Shown: positions 16,572-25,136, counted from the stretch's first letter. The stretch: 26,811 nucleotides of DNA from an uncultured Prevotellaceae bacterium (GCA_900315105.1 OMXX01000064.1:1-26811); one strand, 5' to 3'. Made by a program: numbers and translations. The notes: generated by a model not told the origin, from the sequence alone.

Positions 16572-17768
16572 ATGAAACTTTCTAATTTCAAATTCAAACT
16601 CCCGGAGAGTCAGATAGCTATCTATCCACACTCCATAGAGCGTACTGTAACTAATTCGGCAGGCGAAACTACTACATTTACACTCAAGCGTCCGGATGAG
16701 GCAAGGATGATGGTGCTTCACAAAAAGTCGCAGACCATCGAGATGTACAAGACCGACGCAAAGGGTAAGCCAATTCTTGATGCTGATGGCAAGAAGCAGT
16801 TCATCATGTGTAAGGATATTGTAGATTACTTTACAGAGGGAGACACATTCATCTTCAACGATACAAAGGTGTTTCCTGCTCGTCTTTGGGGTACTAAGGA
16901 GAAGACAGACGCCAAGATTGAGGTGTTCCTTCTTCGTGAGCTCAATGCAGAAATGCGTCTTTGGGATGTGCTCGTAGAACCAGCAAGAAAGATTCGTATC
17001 GGCAATAAACTCTTCTTTGATGACACTAATACTATGGTTGCCGAGGTTATCGACAACACGACAAGTCGTGGCCGTACCCTCCGCTTCCTCTATGAATGTC
17101 CTCACGATGAGTTCAAGCGCGAGCTGTATAGCTTGGGCGAGGCTCCGCTTCCTCGTTATATCCTTGAGCATAAGGGGGCTGATGGCAAGAAAGACCGTGT
17201 GGCAACAGAGGAGGATCACGAGGATTTCCAGTGTATCTTCGCTAAGAATGAGGGTGCTGTAACGGCTCCTGCAACTGGTCTTCACTTCTCTCGCGAGATG
17301 ATGAAGAGAATGGAGATCATTGGCATTAACTCTGCATATATCACCCTGCATTGCGGTCTTGGCAACTTCCATGAGATTGAGGTTGAGGACCTTACAAAGC
17401 ATAAGATGGACTCTGAGGAGATGTTCGTTTCTGCAGAGGCTTGTAAGCTCGTGAACGAGACAAAGCTTGCCGGACATCATGTTTGTGCTATCGGAACAAG
17501 TGTTGTGAAGGCAACTGAGAGTGCCGTTGGTACTGACGGTATGATGAAGGAGTTTGAGGGTTGGACAAATAAGTTCATCTTCCCTCCATACGACTTCGGA
17601 CTTGCCGATTGTATGATGGCTAATTTCTATCAGTCAGAGTCTCCTATGGTTATGGAGATTGCAGCATTCGGTGGCTACGACCTTGTTATGAAGGGCTATA
17701 AGCTCGCTGTCGATAACGGCTATAAATTCGGATGTTTCGGAGATGCGATGCTGATAATTAACGACTAA
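16572..17768 (+). CDS. queA: S-adenosylmethionine:tRNA ribosyltransferase-isomerase QueA
   Basis: QueA transfers and isomerises the ribosyl part of SAM onto preQ1 in tRNA, forming epoxyqueuosine. The 398-residue product shows the family motifs LPESQIAIYP (10-19), FIFNDTKVFPARLWG, EAPLPRYI, GAVTAPATGLHFS and LHCGLGNFHEIEVEDLTKHKMDSEEM. It is some 40-50 residues longer than E. coli QueA, mostly from a charged insertion around residues 24-80 (MYKTDAKGKPILDADGKK); this lacks the repeat signature and is probably a lineage feature. The upstream TTACTTTG at about 16548 could be its own -7 box. Confidence 0.95.
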   Translation: MKLSNFKFKLPESQIAIYPHSIERTVTNSAGETTTFTLKRPDEARMMVLHKKSQTIEMYKTDAKGKPILDADGKKQFIMCKDIVDYFTEGDTFIFNDTKVFPARLWGTKEKTDAKIEVFLLRELNAEMRLWDVLVEPARKIRIGNKLFFDDTNTMVAEVIDNTTSRGRTLRFLYECPHDEFKRELYSLGEAPLPRYILEHKGADGKKDRVATEEDHEDFQCIFAKNEGAVTAPATGLHFSREMMKRMEIIGINSAYITLHCGLGNFHEIEVEDLTKHKMDSEEMFVSAEACKLVNETKLAGHHVCAIGTSVVKATESAVGTDGMMKEFEGWTNKFIFPPYDFGLADCMMANFYQSESPMVMEIAAFGGYDLVMKGYKLAVDNGYKFGCFGDAMLIIND

Positions 17769-17771
17769 AAG

Positions 17772-17804
17772 CCCCCCCCCTTACCCCTCCCATAAAGGGA
17801 GGGG
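17772..17804. repeat. Family C GC hairpin between queA and the flavodoxin gene
   Basis: A C-run followed by CCCCTCCC (17784-17791), loop ATAAA, GGGAGGGG (17797-17804). It could attenuate transcription after queA, but no U-run follows directly. Confidence 0.55.
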
Positions 17805-17849
17805 AGTAGTTACTACTTTTGAAAGTGGGGAGCCAAGTATATTCTCGAG

Positions 17850-18362
17850 ATGCAAATCATCATTTATGGTAGTCTGTATGGCTCAACAAAGCGATATGCT
17901 GAGCGTTTATCGGAGATTACGGGTATAGAAGCTGTAGCCTTCAAGGAAGCAAAGGATATTGCTAAGTATGACAGGGTTATCTATATGGGTGCTCTTTTTG
18001 CAGGGAGTGTCTTGGGATTAAGGAAAACAGCCAGTAGGATGTCTGTCGGACAAAAGCTGACAATCATTACGGTTGGAATGGTTGATCCTGCTAATCTTGA
18101 GAATATTGACTATATCCGTCGTTCTATAAAGGGCAAAGTTCCAGCGCATCTCTATGATGAAACGCAGATATATCATCTTCGTGGTGCTATAGATTACAGC
18201 AATCTGACTCTGAAGCATAGGATGATGCTTTCTGTAATCCATTGGAAAATTTCGAAGATGCCAGAAGAAAAGCTTAATGCCGAGGCAAAGACCATTCTTG
18301 CTATCTATGGCAAGAACCTTGACAATGTTGATTTCAAATCATTGGAGGAATTGAATTTATGA
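17850..18362 (+). CDS. Flavodoxin-domain protein (HemG-like)
   Basis: 170 residues with the FMN phosphate-binding loop YGSLYGSTKRYAE (6-18) and YDRVIYMGALFAG, as in the flavodoxin_5 group that includes protoporphyrinogen oxidase HemG. Whether it acts in haem synthesis cannot be told from sequence; other haem genes are not nearby, so 'flavodoxin-like oxidoreductase' is the safe call. Its TGA stop overlaps the folK ATG (ATGA), implying translational coupling. The C-terminal half (LKHRMMLSVIHWKISKMPEE) matches the helical end of this group. Confidence 0.8.
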   Translation: MQIIIYGSLYGSTKRYAERLSEITGIEAVAFKEAKDIAKYDRVIYMGALFAGSVLGLRKTASRMSVGQKLTIITVGMVDPANLENIDYIRRSIKGKVPAHLYDETQIYHLRGAIDYSNLTLKHRMMLSVIHWKISKMPEEKLNAEAKTILAIYGKNLDNVDFKSLEELNL

Positions 18363-18898
18363 GCAAAGAGCAGAAAGTTAACGAAAATACTAACTTTCTC
18401 CTCGCCCCTTGGGGAAGTCGGAGATTGAGTATCTCCGAGTATGTGTCAGAGGATGCCCGTAGGGCAGGTGAGGGGCTGCTGCGGAGGGGGTCTCATCTCG
18501 TCTATTTCTCTCTCGGCTCTAACCTTGGCAACAAGCGTGAGAACTTGAATAAGGCTATAAAATTAATGGAAGAGCAGATTGGCGTATTGCTACGTCAGTC
18601 TGCTTTTCTTGAAACTGAGCCTTGGGGCTTTCAGTCTGACAACTCATTTGTTAATGCTGCTATCTGCATGGAAACGACCCTTGATCCGTTTGAGGTCCTT
18701 GCAAAGACGCAGGAGATAGAGCGAGAGTTAGGGAGAACTCTTAAATCCACCAATGGCGAATATCACGACAGAATTATTGACATTGATATCCTCCTCTATG
18801 ACGATCTGCATATCAATACCCCAGAACTCACCATTCCCCATCCATTGATGGAAGAAAGGGATTTTGTCATGATACCGTTGAAAGAGATTATGGGATGA
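18359..18898 (+). CDS. folK: HPPK, 6-hydroxymethyl-dihydropterin diphosphokinase FolK
   Basis: FolK transfers diphosphate from ATP to 6-hydroxymethyl-7,8-dihydropterin in folate synthesis. Recognised by VYFSLGSNLGNKRENL (48-63), ETEPWGFQSDNSFVNAA (85-101) and the metal-binding DRIIDIDILLYD with Asp141 and Asp143. The 179 residues exceed the usual 150-160 because the native start (about residue 47) is preceded by an N-terminal extension. Residues 14-40 are encoded by a long-form family A repeat (18400-18476), read as LAPWGSRRLSISEYVSEDAR and AGEGL. No other ATG lies between the repeat and the core, so translation must enter through it, coupled to the overlapping flavodoxin stop. A bidirectional hairpin follows the stop. 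Confidence 0.93.
   Translation: MSKEQKVNENTNFLLAPWGSRRLSISEYVSEDARRAGEGLLRRGSHLVYFSLGSNLGNKRENLNKAIKLMEEQIGVLLRQSAFLETEPWGFQSDNSFVNAAICMETTLDPFEVLAKTQEIERELGRTLKSTNGEYHDRIIDIDILLYDDLHINTPELTIPHPLMEERDFVMIPLKEIMG
18400..18476 (+). repeat. Single long-form family A repeat in the folK N-terminus
   Basis: 77 bp, which is the 44-bp short form with the 33-bp module (18415-18447) inserted after TTGGGG. Because 33 is a multiple of three, presence or absence of the module does not shift the frame. The module stem is CGGAGAT/ATCTCCG. Confidence 0.85.
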
Positions 18899-18904
18899 TA
18901 TAAT

Positions 18905-18949
18905 AATGCCGCTCATGGGAAATTCGTTTGAAAACCTATGAGCGGCATT
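18905..18949. terminator. Bidirectional hairpin terminator between folK and the GH2 gene
   Basis: AATGCCGCTCAT (18905-18916) pairs with ATGAGCGGCATT (18938-18949), a 12-bp perfect stem with a 21-nt loop, followed by TTGTTT on the plus strand. It lies between two convergent genes. Confidence 0.75.
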
Positions 18950-18971
18950 TGTTTAGCAAAAAAACTTGCGA

Positions 18972-21272
18972 TTAGAGGGCTGTCTTGATGTTGATGCTCT
19001 TGCGATAAGAGCCTTTCAGTTCTGGAGAAGATGCTGTAATAGTGGCTTTGCCTGCCTTCTTTCCGCTTCTTACCACGATGGTAGCCCTACCTTTGTAAGT
19101 AGTTACGCGTGGAGATGTCTTAGGCTCAAGGTCCTTGAGATTAGCCGTTGCAACAGCAAGGAGAGAGCCTTGACCATTCACGCTTACATTTACAGGGATA
19201 GTGGCATCTGGTACGAGATTGCCATCCTTGTCGATAATCTCAAGAGTCACATAGGCAAGATCCTCGCCATCTGCATTTATCCTGTTACGGTCAGCTGTCA
19301 TTCTGATTGCAGCAGGTTCCTTGCTTGTGCGAAGCGTGGTTTCTGCTATGGCTTTTCCATTGGCATCAAGGGCAACTGCCTTGAGAACACCAGGCTGATA
19401 TGGCAACTTGATTATTGCCTTGTATTCTGTAGAGAAGTTCACGTCCTTTGTCTGGATAAGTTTGTCGTTGAGGAATAGCTGCACCTTTGGAGCCTTTGTG
19501 TATATCTCAGCCTCAATGTCCTTGCCTTCCCATCCTTTCCAGTTCCATGATTCCCATGTAGGCCATACCGACCACATAGTCTCAGACACATGACCTTTAT
19601 AGTAGAAATCAGGTTCACGAACAGCGAGATAGAGTCTGGAATCTCCTTCCTTAGTGTTCCAGAGAAGATCACGATAGTGTGAAATTGGCTTTCTCCAACC
19701 AGTCAGATCTACATCTCCACAATATGCACCATGGTAAGGGAAATGCTTTGCCTGCCAGCTTTCTGCGCGAGACTCACCCTCGTAGTGGAACTGTCCGATA
19801 GATGATTCTCCAAGGTAATCGAGTCCTGTCCATACAATATCACCTATGATATAAGGGCGCTCTGATGTATGCTTCCAGTTTGCAAAGGCATCGCGAGGAT
19901 AGCTCTCCGTCTGCCACATCACACGCTCTGGCACGCGCTCATGGTCGCTTTCTGCCTTGAACATCATATAGTTATAGCCAACGATATCAAGTACGGCAGC
20001 ATGCGGGTCGTATATCTCCCAGTCCCTGTCCCATGCACATAATGCCTCTGTGACAGGACGTGTGTTGTCAAGAGAGGTAATCACTTTCTTGAACTTGCTT
20101 GCCGTATGGATTACCCTTATGTCCTTACGCTCGATAACCTCGTTGCCGATGCTCCATGATATGATACTTGGATGATTTCGGTCACGAAGCACCATGGCTG
20201 TAAGGTCCTCTGTATAACATGAGTCTATTACAAGATGATAGTCATACTTGTTCTTCTCTGTGTACCATCCGTCAAAGGCCTCGTCGATAACCATCATACC
20301 AATGCTGTCACAGGCATCAAGCAGGGCGCGTGTAGAAATGTTGTGTGATGTTCGTATCAGGTTGAAACCTGCATCTTTCATAAGTCTTACCTTGCGGATT
20401 TCGGCTGCATCGAATGCCATAGCACCAATAACTCCGTCATCATGATGCACGCATGCGCCATTGATAAGGGTAGGCTGCCCATTGAGCAGGAAACCACGCT
20501 GGGAGTCATAGCTGAAAGAACGTACACCATGTTTAACGGTTAGTTCGCCAACTGTGATGTCATAGAGCTTAGGCTGATCAGGCGACCAAAGCTCTACATC
20601 CTTCAGAATGCGGATTTCGTTGAGCTTGTCTGCGTACGTGATATGAATGGCAGCAGAATCAGCGTGGGTGCCGTCAGCCGACATTCCATAGATGTTTTCT
20701 GTACGGACGAAGAGTTTCTGAGGGTCATCCATCTTGTTCGCATTGTATTTTTCAAGCCATACGTGACGGTATATGCCCGAACCGCTATACCAACGGCAGT
20801 TTGGCTGTTGGGAGTTATCCACCTTGACGGCAATAGTATTCACGCCCTTAATTATATAAGGTGTGATATTGACCTTGAAAGGAGTATAGCCATAGAAGTG
20901 TGTGGCAACCTTTTTCTCGTTGACATACACCTCACTATTCTGATAAACGCCCTCGAAATGAAGCCAAATACTCTCGCCGGCATCAACCTTGAGTTTGGTG
21001 TCGTTTATCTGCTTGCGATACCAACCAGTACCACCAGGGAAATATCCGCCACCATTGCCTGTTGGGGCTGTACTGTCGGGAGCATGGAATATATCCCAGT
21101 CATGTGGAAGGTCCACATTCTTCCATTTTGAATCATCTGTGGAAGTGAGTTGGGCATCCTTTACATCCTGTTCGATGAATTTCCATCCAAAGTCAAAATT
21201 CTCTTGTTTGCTTTGCCCCCAAAGAGCTGTTGCCAGACAAAGAGCAACTGACATTGACATTAATTTTTTCAT
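18972..21272 (-). CDS. Secreted glycoside hydrolase family 2 enzyme
   Basis: 766 residues with a signal peptide (MKKLMSMSVALCLATALWGQ). The sugar-binding domain covers about 22-178, the TIM barrel about 255-545 (acid/base Glu378 in SIGNEV; nucleophile Glu456 in MWQTESYP), followed by a DUF4982-like domain with LFLNDK and an invasin/Big-like C-terminal domain (about 665-766). Odd: the immunoglobulin-like domain between the sugar-binding domain and barrel is only about 30-40 residues (SADGTHADSAAIHITYADK then LNEIRILKDVELWSP), where GH2 enzymes usually have 80-100, suggesting an in-frame deletion. Activity is probably beta-galactosidase or a relative; it stands alone, without SusC/SusD partners. 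A perfect hairpin lies 31 bp upstream of its start. Confidence 0.88.
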   Translation of the reverse strand: MKKLMSMSVALCLATALWGQSKQENFDFGWKFIEQDVKDAQLTSTDDSKWKNVDLPHDWDIFHAPDSTAPTGNGGGYFPGGTGWYRKQINDTKLKVDAGESIWLHFEGVYQNSEVYVNEKKVATHFYGYTPFKVNITPYIIKGVNTIAVKVDNSQQPNCRWYSGSGIYRHVWLEKYNANKMDDPQKLFVRTENIYGMSADGTHADSAAIHITYADKLNEIRILKDVELWSPDQPKLYDITVGELTVKHGVRSFSYDSQRGFLLNGQPTLINGACVHHDDGVIGAMAFDAAEIRKVRLMKDAGFNLIRTSHNISTRALLDACDSIGMMVIDEAFDGWYTEKNKYDYHLVIDSCYTEDLTAMVLRDRNHPSIISWSIGNEVIERKDIRVIHTASKFKKVITSLDNTRPVTEALCAWDRDWEIYDPHAAVLDIVGYNYMMFKAESDHERVPERVMWQTESYPRDAFANWKHTSERPYIIGDIVWTGLDYLGESSIGQFHYEGESRAESWQAKHFPYHGAYCGDVDLTGWRKPISHYRDLLWNTKEGDSRLYLAVREPDFYYKGHVSETMWSVWPTWESWNWKGWEGKDIEAEIYTKAPKVQLFLNDKLIQTKDVNFSTEYKAIIKLPYQPGVLKAVALDANGKAIAETTLRTSKEPAAIRMTADRNRINADGEDLAYVTLEIIDKDGNLVPDATIPVNVSVNGQGSLLAVATANLKDLEPKTSPRVTTYKGRATIVVRSGKKAGKATITASSPELKGSYRKSINIKTAL

Positions 21273-21302
21273 ACCGCTTTTGTTTAGTTGTTTAGTCTAA
21301 TT

Positions 21303-21329
21303 GCCTTGGCACATGTTAAGTGCCAAGGC
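21303..21329. promoter_or_regulatory. Perfect 10-bp inverted repeat upstream of the GH2 gene
   Basis: GCCTTGGCAC-ATGTTAA-GTGCCAAGGC, 30 bp before the start codon on the minus strand. It may be an operator or a leader hairpin; no U-run follows it, so a terminator is unlikely. Confidence 0.5.
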
Positions 21330-21397
21330 TGGTTTTATAAACGATTAAAGAATATACAGGCTTATACCAAAGCAAAAATCCTGAATTCTTGTGTTAA

Positions 21398-21578
21398 GTG
21401 ATGATAAAATAATAACTTGGGACGATTTATAAAGTGATTTTTGTTGGTGGCGCCTCATCTTTCTGGCTGTTTTGAATCCACTCATCAGTCATGATGCCCG
21501 CATCACTCCTTCTTCGTGTATTCAAAAACATCTCATAAATCTGAGGTTAAATCGTCCCAATTTATTTTTCATCATCAC
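21398..21578. repeat. 181-bp inverted-repeat module enclosing a small ORF
   Basis: Arms of 32 bp (21398-21429) and 31 bp (21548-21578) are inverted copies: GTGATGATAAAATAATAACT then TGGGACGATTTA versus GTGATGATGAAAAATAAATT then GGGACGATTTA. A minus-strand ORF of 34 codons (21427-21531) is enclosed and its stop codon lies within the left arm. This resembles a MITE or a structured RNA gene. The gap 21273-21909 otherwise holds the hairpin at 21303-21329 and the rpsO leader. Confidence 0.7.
21427..21531 (-). CDS. Possible 34-residue small protein inside inverted repeats
   Basis: Begins MFLNTRRRSDAG and ends DEAPPTKITL. The composition (hydrophilic, few rare residues, no low complexity) looks protein-like, but the length is too short to be sure and no ribosome-binding site is evident. 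It may be a remnant of a longer gene or carried by the repeat module. Unknown function. Confidence 0.3.
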   Translation of the reverse strand: MFLNTRRRSDAGIMTDEWIQNSQKDEAPPTKITL

Positions 21579-21781
21579 AAAATTACGCATTTTTATTTGT
21601 ATCTCCAAGAAATTCAGATGATTTTATCATGTTTCTCTGCATATCGTCTTTAAAGTCCAATGCCATGCCGTTAAAATAATCCGTCACGCTAATTATAACC
21701 ACCTTGAGCGAAAAATGTTAAAAATGCGTTAGTTTCGCAAAAAAAGTTTCAGTCTTATTCTTTAATCTAAGGAAAAATTAG

Positions 21782-21789
21782 TACCTTTG
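21782..21789 (+). promoter_or_regulatory. -7 box of the rpsO promoter
   Basis: TACCTTTG followed by CACC fits the Bacteroidetes consensus. The predicted leader of about 115 nt (21795-21909) contains short complementary stretches (GATG/CATC and GTC/GAC around 21819-21872) that could form a protein-binding fold, as S15 leaders do in other bacteria. Confidence 0.55.
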
Positions 21790-21909
21790 CACCCGCAAAA
21801 TAAAATTTGCTGCATTCGATGATGGCAAAAGCGTCAGTGATTAGACGTTATGCATCAGAAGGATGTAATAATCAATTAATTATTAATCACATAAAATTTC
21901 TTTTACATT

Positions 21910-22179
21910 ATGTATTTAGATTCAGCCAAGAAGACTGAGATCTTCGGTCAGTACGGTAAGTCAGCTACTGACACAGGTTCTGCAGAGAGCCAGATTGCTC
22001 TCTTCACATTCCGTATCAAGCACCTCACAGAGCACCTTAAGGAGAACCATAAGGATTACAAGACTGCTCGTAGTCTTACAATGCTCGTAGGTAAGCGTCG
22101 CGCTCTCCTCGACTACCTCAAGGATCGTGACATCAACCGTTACCGTGCTATCATCAAGGCTCTCGGTCTGCGTAAGTAA
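21910..22179 (+). CDS. rpsO: 30S ribosomal protein S15
   Basis: 89 residues, the standard length. S15 binds 16S rRNA early in assembly of the small-subunit platform. The sequence is a clear match: TGSAESQIALFTFRIKHLTE (22-41), HKDYKTARSLTMLVGKRR and LLDYLKDRDINRY. It is monocistronic here, with its own promoter and a terminator at 22201-22250. Its own leader is a candidate for S15 autoregulation, known from several phyla but not shown here. Confidence 0.98.
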   Translation: MYLDSAKKTEIFGQYGKSATDTGSAESQIALFTFRIKHLTEHLKENHKDYKTARSLTMLVGKRRALLDYLKDRDINRYRAIIKALGLRK

Positions 22180-22200
22180 TCTTTTTACGCTAACGGATGG

Positions 22201-22250
22201 ATCTCCAGCAAGGCATCATTTAATTGGGTGTCATGTTGGAGATTTTTTAT
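22201..22250 (+). terminator. rpsO terminator
   Basis: ATCTCCAGCA (22201-22210) pairs with TGTTGGAGAT (22234-22243) apart from one mismatch, followed by TTTTTTATT. Confidence 0.8.
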
Positions 22251-22271
22251 TAATCAGAGGCCATATCTATT

Positions 22272-25136
22272 ATGAAGAAACTACTATCCCTACCACCTAA
22301 TCTGGTGGATTGCTTTCACGATATCACTGGATTGTCTCGCGAGGAATGGTTCTGTACCAATGACCCTGTTGGTGCAAAACTCGGTTCTGGCGGTGGCACA
22401 ACGTGGCTTATGCAGGAGTATGAGAAGTCGGAATACTATGACAATCAGGCAACCGAAGGAAAGTCCGAAAAGCGCCTTATCCTCCATGCCGGAGGTCAGA
22501 GCCGTCGTCTTCCTGCGTATGCTCCATCGGGAAAAATCCTTACTCCTATCCCTGTGTTCCGATGGGAGAGAGGACAACGATTGTCTCAGGACCTTCTTTC
22601 GCTTCAAGTGCCTTTCTATGAGAAGATAATGTCGGTCGCACCAGATAGTCTCCGCACTATGATTGTGAGCGGCGATGTGTATATCCGTGCCACTCAGCCA
22701 ATTGGCGATATTCCTGATGCCGACGTGGTATGCTATGGTCTTTGGCTCGGTCCTGAGATTGCTTGCGACCACGGCATCTTCGTTTCTTCGCATGAGAAAC
22801 CGGGAATACTGAAGTGCATGATGCAAAAGCCATCTGTCAAGACACTCTCTCAGCTCCTTGAAAATCATTATTACCTTACTGATATCGGTATCTGGCTATT
22901 GTCTGATAAGGCTATGCAAGTGCTTAGGAATAAGTCGCTTAATGCAGACGGGAGCATAAGGGAATACGACCTATACTCTGAGTTCGGATGCGGATTGGGT
23001 ACTGATCCTACCACTCCTGATGATGAGGTTAGCCAGCTCTCAGTAGCGATACTTCCGTTGCCTGGTGGCGAGTTCTACCACTATGGCACAACGCACGAGA
23101 TCATATCTTCCACCCTTGCCGTTCAGAATATTGTGAACGATCAGCGAGAGATAATGCACCATTCCAGAAGGCCGCATCCTTCTATGTTTGTGCAGAATTC
23201 GGAGCTGAAGATAAAGCTAACGGACAAGAATCAGAATATCTGGATAGAGAATTCATGGATAGGCGAGAAATGGTCGCTTACAAGGGATAACGTCATAACG
23301 GGTGTTCCTGAGAATGACTGGGAGATAAGTCTTCAGCCGGGGCAATGTGTCGATATCGTTCCGATAGGCGAGAAGGGATATGCCGTTCGAACATACGGAT
23401 TTAATGATAAGTTTGCAGGGCAATTGCAGTTCACACCGATGTTCCCTGTCGTGGAAAGTATAGAGGAAATAGGGGAGGTGTTGAAAGAGAAGTTGCGGCC
23501 TCTCCCCCCGCCCTCCCCCGTAGGGAGGGAGCCGGAGTGCTCAAAGGGGTACGATAATGGATACCTTGCAGCGAAAAATGGTAACTACTCCCCCTGTGGG
23601 GGTGAGGGGGGCAGCTCCCTCCCTACGGGGGAGGGCGGGGGGAGAGACCCCAGATGTCTCTCCGCCGAGCATATCTCATCTCAAGCTAACCTTCGTCGTC
23701 TGACGGCTCAGAGAAAGCGTTTCCGTGCGCTTTGTTGGCCTTCTATTGCCGAAAATTATCGTCATAGCGTGTTCTTCCAAACCGATCTGGGAGATGCTGC
23801 TCAGGAGTTTGCGGCTAACGGCATCGCTATTCCACAGCCTATCAGCGAGGATAATCCGCTACTCACACGAATACACGATAATATGTTCCGTGCCGAGGTG
23901 AAGCGTCTTCGTGGCGAGGACGATACGAAAGAGGCTCAGGAGGCATTCCGACTTCTTCGTCAGGGACTCACCGAGACCGTCAAGGCAGAGATCGCGAATC
24001 AGAAATCCCCTCGTATGTCGGTGTATGGCGATCAGATTGTGTGGGGTAGGTCGCCTGTGCGTATCGACATAGCCGGTGGTTGGACGGACACCCCTCCTTA
24101 TTGTCTGATGGAGGGTGGAAATGTCATCAATCTTGCCATAGAACTGAACGGTCAGCCGCCTCTTCAGGCATACGTGAAACCTTGCAAGGAGCACCACATC
24201 ATTCTCCGAAGCATTGATCTAGGGGCATCCGAGGTCGTTAAGACCTACGAGGAACTTGCCGATTTCTATCACGTTGGCTCGCCTTTCTCCATTCCGAAGG
24301 CTGCCCTTGTGCTTGCCGGTTTCCAGCCGGGCTTCTGCATCGAGAAGTTTGAGTCGTTGGAAAAGCAGTTGGAGGCGTTTGGCTGTGGCATAGAACTCAC
24401 CATGCTGTCTGCTATTCCTGCCGGTTCAGGACTTGGCACGAGCAGCATCCTTGCAAGTACCGTGCTGGGCGCTCTGAATGATTTCTGCGGACTGGCATGG
24501 GATAAGCAGGAGATTGGTCGTCGTACGCTTGTTCTCGAACAGCTCCTTACAACAGGCGGTGGCTGGCAGGATCAGTTTGGCGGTTTGCTGCAAGGCATCA
24601 AACTTCTTCAGACAAAGCGAGGCTTTGACCAGAGTCCTACCGTTCATTGGCTGCCTTCAGATCTCTATACCCAACCGGAATACCGTCAATGCCACCTCTT
24701 GTATTACACAGGTATCACGCGAACGGCAAAGACCTTGCTGGCTGAGATTGTCCGTAGGATGTTCCTGAACAACCACGATGAGATAGCCCTTTTGCGCGAT
24801 ATGAAGGAGCACACGCTTGCTCTCTATGAAACGATTCAAAGGAACGATTTCGTGGGCTTGGGGAAGGCTATCCGCAAGACATGGGCTCAGAATCAGGCTA
24901 TCGACGGTGGTACAAATCCCGCAGGTGTCAAGGCCATAAGTGATATGGTGGACGATCTTTGTCTCGGCTATAAGCTCCCCGGTGCTGGTGGTGGCGGCTA
25001 TCTCTATATGGTGGCGAAAGATCCCGATGCTGCGGCACGTATCAAGCAGATTCTCAACGCTAATCCTCAGAATTCGAATGCCCGTTTCGTGGATATGACT
25101 CTGAGCGAGAAGGGATTGCAGGTGAGTAGGAGTTGA
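22272..25136 (+). CDS. fkp: Bifunctional fucokinase / GDP-L-fucose pyrophosphorylase
   Basis: Fkp phosphorylates L-fucose and converts it with GTP to GDP-fucose, letting Bacteroidetes decorate capsule and glycoproteins with scavenged fucose. The 954 residues are close to B. fragilis Fkp (949, from memory). The N-terminal half is the pyrophosphorylase, with LILHAGGQSRRLP (69-81); the C-terminal half is a GHMP kinase, with VRIDIAGGWTDTPPY, IPAGSGLGTSS (about 715-725) and GAGGGGYLYMV. Odd: residues 409-459 (23497-23649) are an in-frame 153-bp inverted pair of family B repeats, read as RPLPPPSPVGREPE and SLPTGEGGGRD, in the linker between the halves. Both catalytic parts look complete. The stop codon overlaps a family C repeat. 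Confidence 0.95.
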   Translation: MKKLLSLPPNLVDCFHDITGLSREEWFCTNDPVGAKLGSGGGTTWLMQEYEKSEYYDNQATEGKSEKRLILHAGGQSRRLPAYAPSGKILTPIPVFRWERGQRLSQDLLSLQVPFYEKIMSVAPDSLRTMIVSGDVYIRATQPIGDIPDADVVCYGLWLGPEIACDHGIFVSSHEKPGILKCMMQKPSVKTLSQLLENHYYLTDIGIWLLSDKAMQVLRNKSLNADGSIREYDLYSEFGCGLGTDPTTPDDEVSQLSVAILPLPGGEFYHYGTTHEIISSTLAVQNIVNDQREIMHHSRRPHPSMFVQNSELKIKLTDKNQNIWIENSWIGEKWSLTRDNVITGVPENDWEISLQPGQCVDIVPIGEKGYAVRTYGFNDKFAGQLQFTPMFPVVESIEEIGEVLKEKLRPLPPPSPVGREPECSKGYDNGYLAAKNGNYSPCGGEGGSSLPTGEGGGRDPRCLSAEHISSQANLRRLTAQRKRFRALCWPSIAENYRHSVFFQTDLGDAAQEFAANGIAIPQPISEDNPLLTRIHDNMFRAEVKRLRGEDDTKEAQEAFRLLRQGLTETVKAEIANQKSPRMSVYGDQIVWGRSPVRIDIAGGWTDTPPYCLMEGGNVINLAIELNGQPPLQAYVKPCKEHHIILRSIDLGASEVVKTYEELADFYHVGSPFSIPKAALVLAGFQPGFCIEKFESLEKQLEAFGCGIELTMLSAIPAGSGLGTSSILASTVLGALNDFCGLAWDKQEIGRRTLVLEQLLTTGGGWQDQFGGLLQGIKLLQTKRGFDQSPTVHWLPSDLYTQPEYRQCHLLYYTGITRTAKTLLAEIVRRMFLNNHDEIALLRDMKEHTLALYETIQRNDFVGLGKAIRKTWAQNQAIDGGTNPAGVKAISDMVDDLCLGYKLPGAGGGGYLYMVAKDPDAAARIKQILNANPQNSNARFVDMTLSEKGLQVSRS
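23497..23649. repeat. Inverted pair of family B repeats inside fkp
   Basis: Left arm 23497-23537, right arm 23614-23649, with a family C-like palindrome (CTCCCCCTGTGGGGGTGAG, 23589-23607) between them. The whole is 153 bp (51 codons) and fully open in the fkp frame. Confidence 0.85.

Noticed and set aside
16434..17480. Long open frame (348 codons) antisense to queA
   Set aside because: It is the shadow of queA, whose protein motifs are unmistakable on the plus strand; the antisense product is cysteine- and histidine-rich with no family resemblance.
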